Below, one piece after another: positions 61,307 through 64,000 of a stretch of 64,000 bases of DNA. Each line of letters opens with the position of its first letter. Position 1 is the stretch's first letter. The notes below the pieces were generated by a model. It made no database searches and was not told the origin of the DNA. It was given only the letters and a program-made list of their open reading frames with translations. The position numbers and the translations under genes were made by a program. Source of the stretch: Caulobacter sp. NIBR2454 (GTDB lineage Bacteria; Pseudomonadota; Alphaproteobacteria; Caulobacterales; Caulobacteraceae); contig NZ_CP114871.1 in NCBI RefSeq assembly GCF_027474405.1, positions 1,187,001 to 1,251,000 on the forward strand, read 5' to 3'.

Positions 61307-62743
61307 TTACGAGTGGTAAGCGCGCTCGCCGTGCTCGGCGATGTCCAGGCCTTCCTCTTCCACGTCCGGAGCGGCGCGCAGGCCGATCGTGAACTTGATC
61401 AGGAAGAAGACGATGGCCGTGGCGATGGCCGACCACACGATGGTGACGCAGACGCCCTTCAGCTGGGCCAGCACTTGCGTGCCCATGTTGTAGACCGCCG
61501 CGTCGCAGGTCGAGATGTCGCCGTCGGCCGCGCAGGTCGTGTAGTCCACGATGCCGGCGCCGCCCAGGGCGGGGCTGACAAGGATGCCGGTGGCGATGGC
61601 GCCGACGATGCCGCCGATGCCGTGGATGCCGAAGGCGTCCAGGCTGTCGTCGTACTTCAGGGCGTTCTTCACGATCGAGCAGAAGACCACGCAGATCGGG
61701 CTGACGACCAGACCCAGGACCACCGCGCCCATCGGGCCGGCGAAACCGGCGGCCGGGGTGACGGCGACGAGGCCGGCGACCACGCCCGAGGCCAGGCCAA
61801 GCGCGCTCGGCTTACCGCGGGTGACCCACTCGGTGATGATCCAGGACAGGCCCGCCGCGGCGGTGGCCACGAAGGTGTTGATCATCGCCAGGGCGGCGTA
61901 GCCGTTGGATTCCAGGTTGGAGCCGGCGTTGAAGCCGAACCAGCCCACCCACAGCAGGCCAGCGCCCACCAGGGTCAGGGTCAGGGAGTGCGGCGGCATC
62001 GGCTCCTTGCCGTAGCCGGTGCGCTTGCCCAGGATCATGGCGCCGACCAGGGCGGCGACGCCCGCGTTGATGTGGACCACGGTGCCGCCGGCGAAGTCGA
62101 GGGCGCCGAAGCTCCAGATCAGACCGGCCTTCACAGCGGCCTCAGGCGCCGAGGCGATGGCGTCCGGACCAGGCCACCACCAGACCATGTGGGCCATCGG
62201 GTAGTAGGACAGGATCGGCCACAGGACCGCGAAGGCGACGATCGCCGCGAACTTCATCCGCTCGACCAGCGAACCGACCACGAGGGCGGCGGTGATCGCC
62301 GCGAAGGTCGACTGGAAGGACAGGAAGACCAGTTCCGGGATGACCACGCCAGTGGAGAAGGTGGCCACGTTGCTGGCCGGGGTCACGTCCTTGAGGAACA
62401 GGCGACCAAAGCCGCCGACGAAGCTGTCGAGGCCGCCGCCGTCCGTGAAGGCCAGGCTATAGCCCCAGAACACCCAGGCGACGATGCCGATGGCGCTGAC
62501 CACCGACACCTGCATCATGACCGACAGCATGTTCTTGGCGCGCACGAGGCCGCCATAGAACAGCGCCAGACCCGGCAGGATCATCAACAGCACCAGAACG
62601 GTGGAGACCAGCATCCACGCGGTGTCGCCCTTGTCGGGCACAGGCGCGGCGGCCTCCTGAGCGAGGGCCGGGAAGGCCATCATGGCTCCCGCGGCGGTCG
62701 CCGCGAGCGCGACGCTCGTCAGCGATTTGAATCCCAGTTTCAT
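61307..62743 (-). CDS. amtB: AmtB ammonium transporter
   Basis: A 478-aa inner-membrane channel. A cleavable signal-like N-terminus (ends F-P-A-L-A-Q) precedes eleven transmembrane segments. Amt motifs: F-Y-G-G-L-V-R-A-K-N-M-L, G-A-L-D-F-A-G-G-T-V-V-H-I-N-A-G (with the pore His), W-F-G-F-N-A-G-S and F-G-I-H-G-I-G-G-I-V-G. ATG 62743 chosen; the ORF extends 29 codons upstream over the glnK end. glnK lies 31 bases upstream on the same strand. Confidence 0.97.
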   Translation of the reverse strand: MKLGFKSLTSVALAATAAGAMMAFPALAQEAAAPVPDKGDTAWMLVSTVLVLLMILPGLALFYGGLVRAKNMLSVMMQVSVVSAIGIVAWVFWGYSLAFTDGGGLDSFVGGFGRLFLKDVTPASNVATFSTGVVIPELVFLSFQSTFAAITAALVVGSLVERMKFAAIVAFAVLWPILSYYPMAHMVWWWPGPDAIASAPEAAVKAGLIWSFGALDFAGGTVVHINAGVAALVGAMILGKRTGYGKEPMPPHSLTLTLVGAGLLWVGWFGFNAGSNLESNGYAALAMINTFVATAAAGLSWIITEWVTRGKPSALGLASGVVAGLVAVTPAAGFAGPMGAVVLGLVVSPICVVFCSIVKNALKYDDSLDAFGIHGIGGIVGAIATGILVSPALGGAGIVDYTTCAADGDISTCDAAVYNMGTQVLAQLKGVCVTIVWSAIATAIVFFLIKFTIGLRAAPDVEEEGLDIAEHGERAYHS

Positions 62744-62774
62744 CGAGTTAAACCCCTTGTCCCCGAATTGTTTG

Positions 62775-63441
<667 letters not shown>

Positions 63442-63795
63442 ATGAGCGCGAGCCTTTGGCCGAAGATATTGCCGGTCGTCATGCTGGCCGCCTCGAACAT
63501 CTTCATGACCTTCGCCTGGTATGGGCATCTCAAGCACCGCACCGCGACCCTGTTCATGGTCATCCTGACCAGCTGGATGATCGCCCTGCCGGAGTACATG
63601 CTGGCGGTGCCGGCCAATCGCATCGGGTCGACCGTCTATTCCCCCGGGCAGTTGAAGGCGATGCAGGAAGCGATCACCCTGATCGTCTTCGTGATCTTCT
63701 CGGCGCTCTACTTGGGCGAGCCGGTAAGGTGGACGACGCTGGTGGGTTTTGGATTCATCTTCGTCGGCGCTCTTTTCATTTTCCTCAATCGCTGA
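63442..63795 (+). CDS. DUF486 family small membrane protein
   Basis: A 117-aa inner-membrane protein with four transmembrane segments, related to the DMT (drug/metabolite) superfamily. It begins L-W-P-K-I-L-P-V-V-M-L-A-A-S-N-I-F-M-T-F-A-W-Y and includes the A-L-P-E-Y-M-L-A-V-P-A-N-R-I-G family stretch. GGAGGGG lies six bases before ATG. The function is unknown. Monocistronic. Confidence 0.92.
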   Translation: MSASLWPKILPVVMLAASNIFMTFAWYGHLKHRTATLFMVILTSWMIALPEYMLAVPANRIGSTVYSPGQLKAMQEAITLIVFVIFSALYLGEPVRWTTLVGFGFIFVGALFIFLNR

Positions 63796-63803
63796 ACGCG
63801 ACT

Positions 63804-63833
63804 TTCCAGCAACCCGGTTCGCCGTTGCTGGAA
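63804..63833 (+). terminator. Hairpin after the DUF486 gene
   Basis: A perfect 10-bp stem TTCCAGCAAC / GTTGCTGGAA with a 10-base loop starts eight bases after the stop. No T-tract follows, so it is only a candidate terminator. Confidence 0.5.
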
Positions 63834-63920
63834 CCGGACTCGCTTCTCGCGCGCTTCTTCGCCGGTGGGAAGCGGAGCCGCGCTCTTCGGCCTCGCCCTT
63901 GAAACAATGAGGAAAAAGCC

Positions 63921-64000
63921 ATGAAGATCGTTCATCTGATTACCGCCGCTGCTGCGACCGCTCTCCTGGCCGGCGCCGCCTCGGCCCAGACCATGGATTC
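63921..64000 (+). CDS. Exported protein, truncated by the window edge
   Basis: ATG 63921 follows GAGGAAAAAGCC, a strong ribosome binding site. The first 26 codons encode a signal peptide: M-K-I-V-H-L-I-T-A-A-A-A-T-A-L-L-A-G-A-A-S-A, cleaved before Q-T-M-D-S. The mature protein begins in the last few codons and is cut off by the end of the window, so no family can be given. Confidence 0.8.
   Translation, partial: MKIVHLITAAAATALLAGAASAQTMD

Overview
The window looks like a chromosomal segment of a Caulobacterales alphaproteobacterium (Caulobacteraceae; Caulobacter, Brevundimonas or Phenylobacterium cannot be separated by eye). The reasons are high GC, a divergent fliX / flgI-cheL-flbY flagellar locus followed by dksA, a tolC-popZ-valS cluster, a CC_3452-type small secreted protein, and SOS boxes of the alphaproteobacterial type GTTC-N7-GTTC. 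There are no phage, transposon, CRISPR or rRNA sequences. It is core and envelope-rich chromosome, densely coded on both strands.

Layout. 0.3-6.2 kb: a periplasmic glucan (OpgG/OpgD) protein and two tandem paralogous membrane-anchored winged-helix regulators with beta-propeller sensor domains. 6.4-15.7 kb: a PuuD-like membrane protein, a squalene/phytoene-synthase-like protein, a REP-like repeat, trmFO, three related polytopic membrane proteins around a glutathione transferase, and uvrA with a LexA box. 15.9-23.4 kb: a DUF1203 protein, an ABC-F ATPase, a DUF885 hydrolase, a TonB receptor and a secreted LamG protein. 23.5-27.9 kb: flagellar genes, dksA and gltX. 27.9-33.8 kb: a small secreted protein, LOG, a lipoprotein coupled to an Atm1-type ABC exporter, two VOC proteins, an Lrp regulator and an outer-membrane protein. 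33.9-43 kb: tRNA-Asn, a GT4, an exported methyltransferase, a DxD glycosyltransferase, tRNA-Cys, a PCMT-like protein, tolC, popZ and valS. 43-54 kb: an acyl-CoA synthetase, DUF1801, an amidase, tlyA, an M48 protease, two glycine-zipper proteins, an RlmD-type methyltransferase, a serine hydrolase/TetR pair and a radical SAM protein. 54-64 kb: a GT2 fragment, a lytic transglycosylase, uracil-DNA glycosylase, ETF-QO, a TPR lipoprotein, ispE, amtB-glnK, a DUF486 protein and the start of a secreted protein.

Most notable. The radical SAM gene at 53124-54221 has a perfect SOS box over the -35 of a promoter that places the transcript start at its ATG. Its protein ends in Gln-Met-Ser-Leu-Phe, a canonical-looking sliding-clamp (DnaN) binding peptide. 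Together these suggest an SOS-induced, clamp-recruited radical SAM DNA-repair enzyme, with uvrA as a second SOS target in the window. Other signals are the tandem propeller regulators, the CtrA half-sites and phased GANTC cluster between flgI and fliX, a 44-bp dyad upstream of glnK, four convergent gene pairs that share one CTAG as both stop codons, and an exported SAM methyltransferase.
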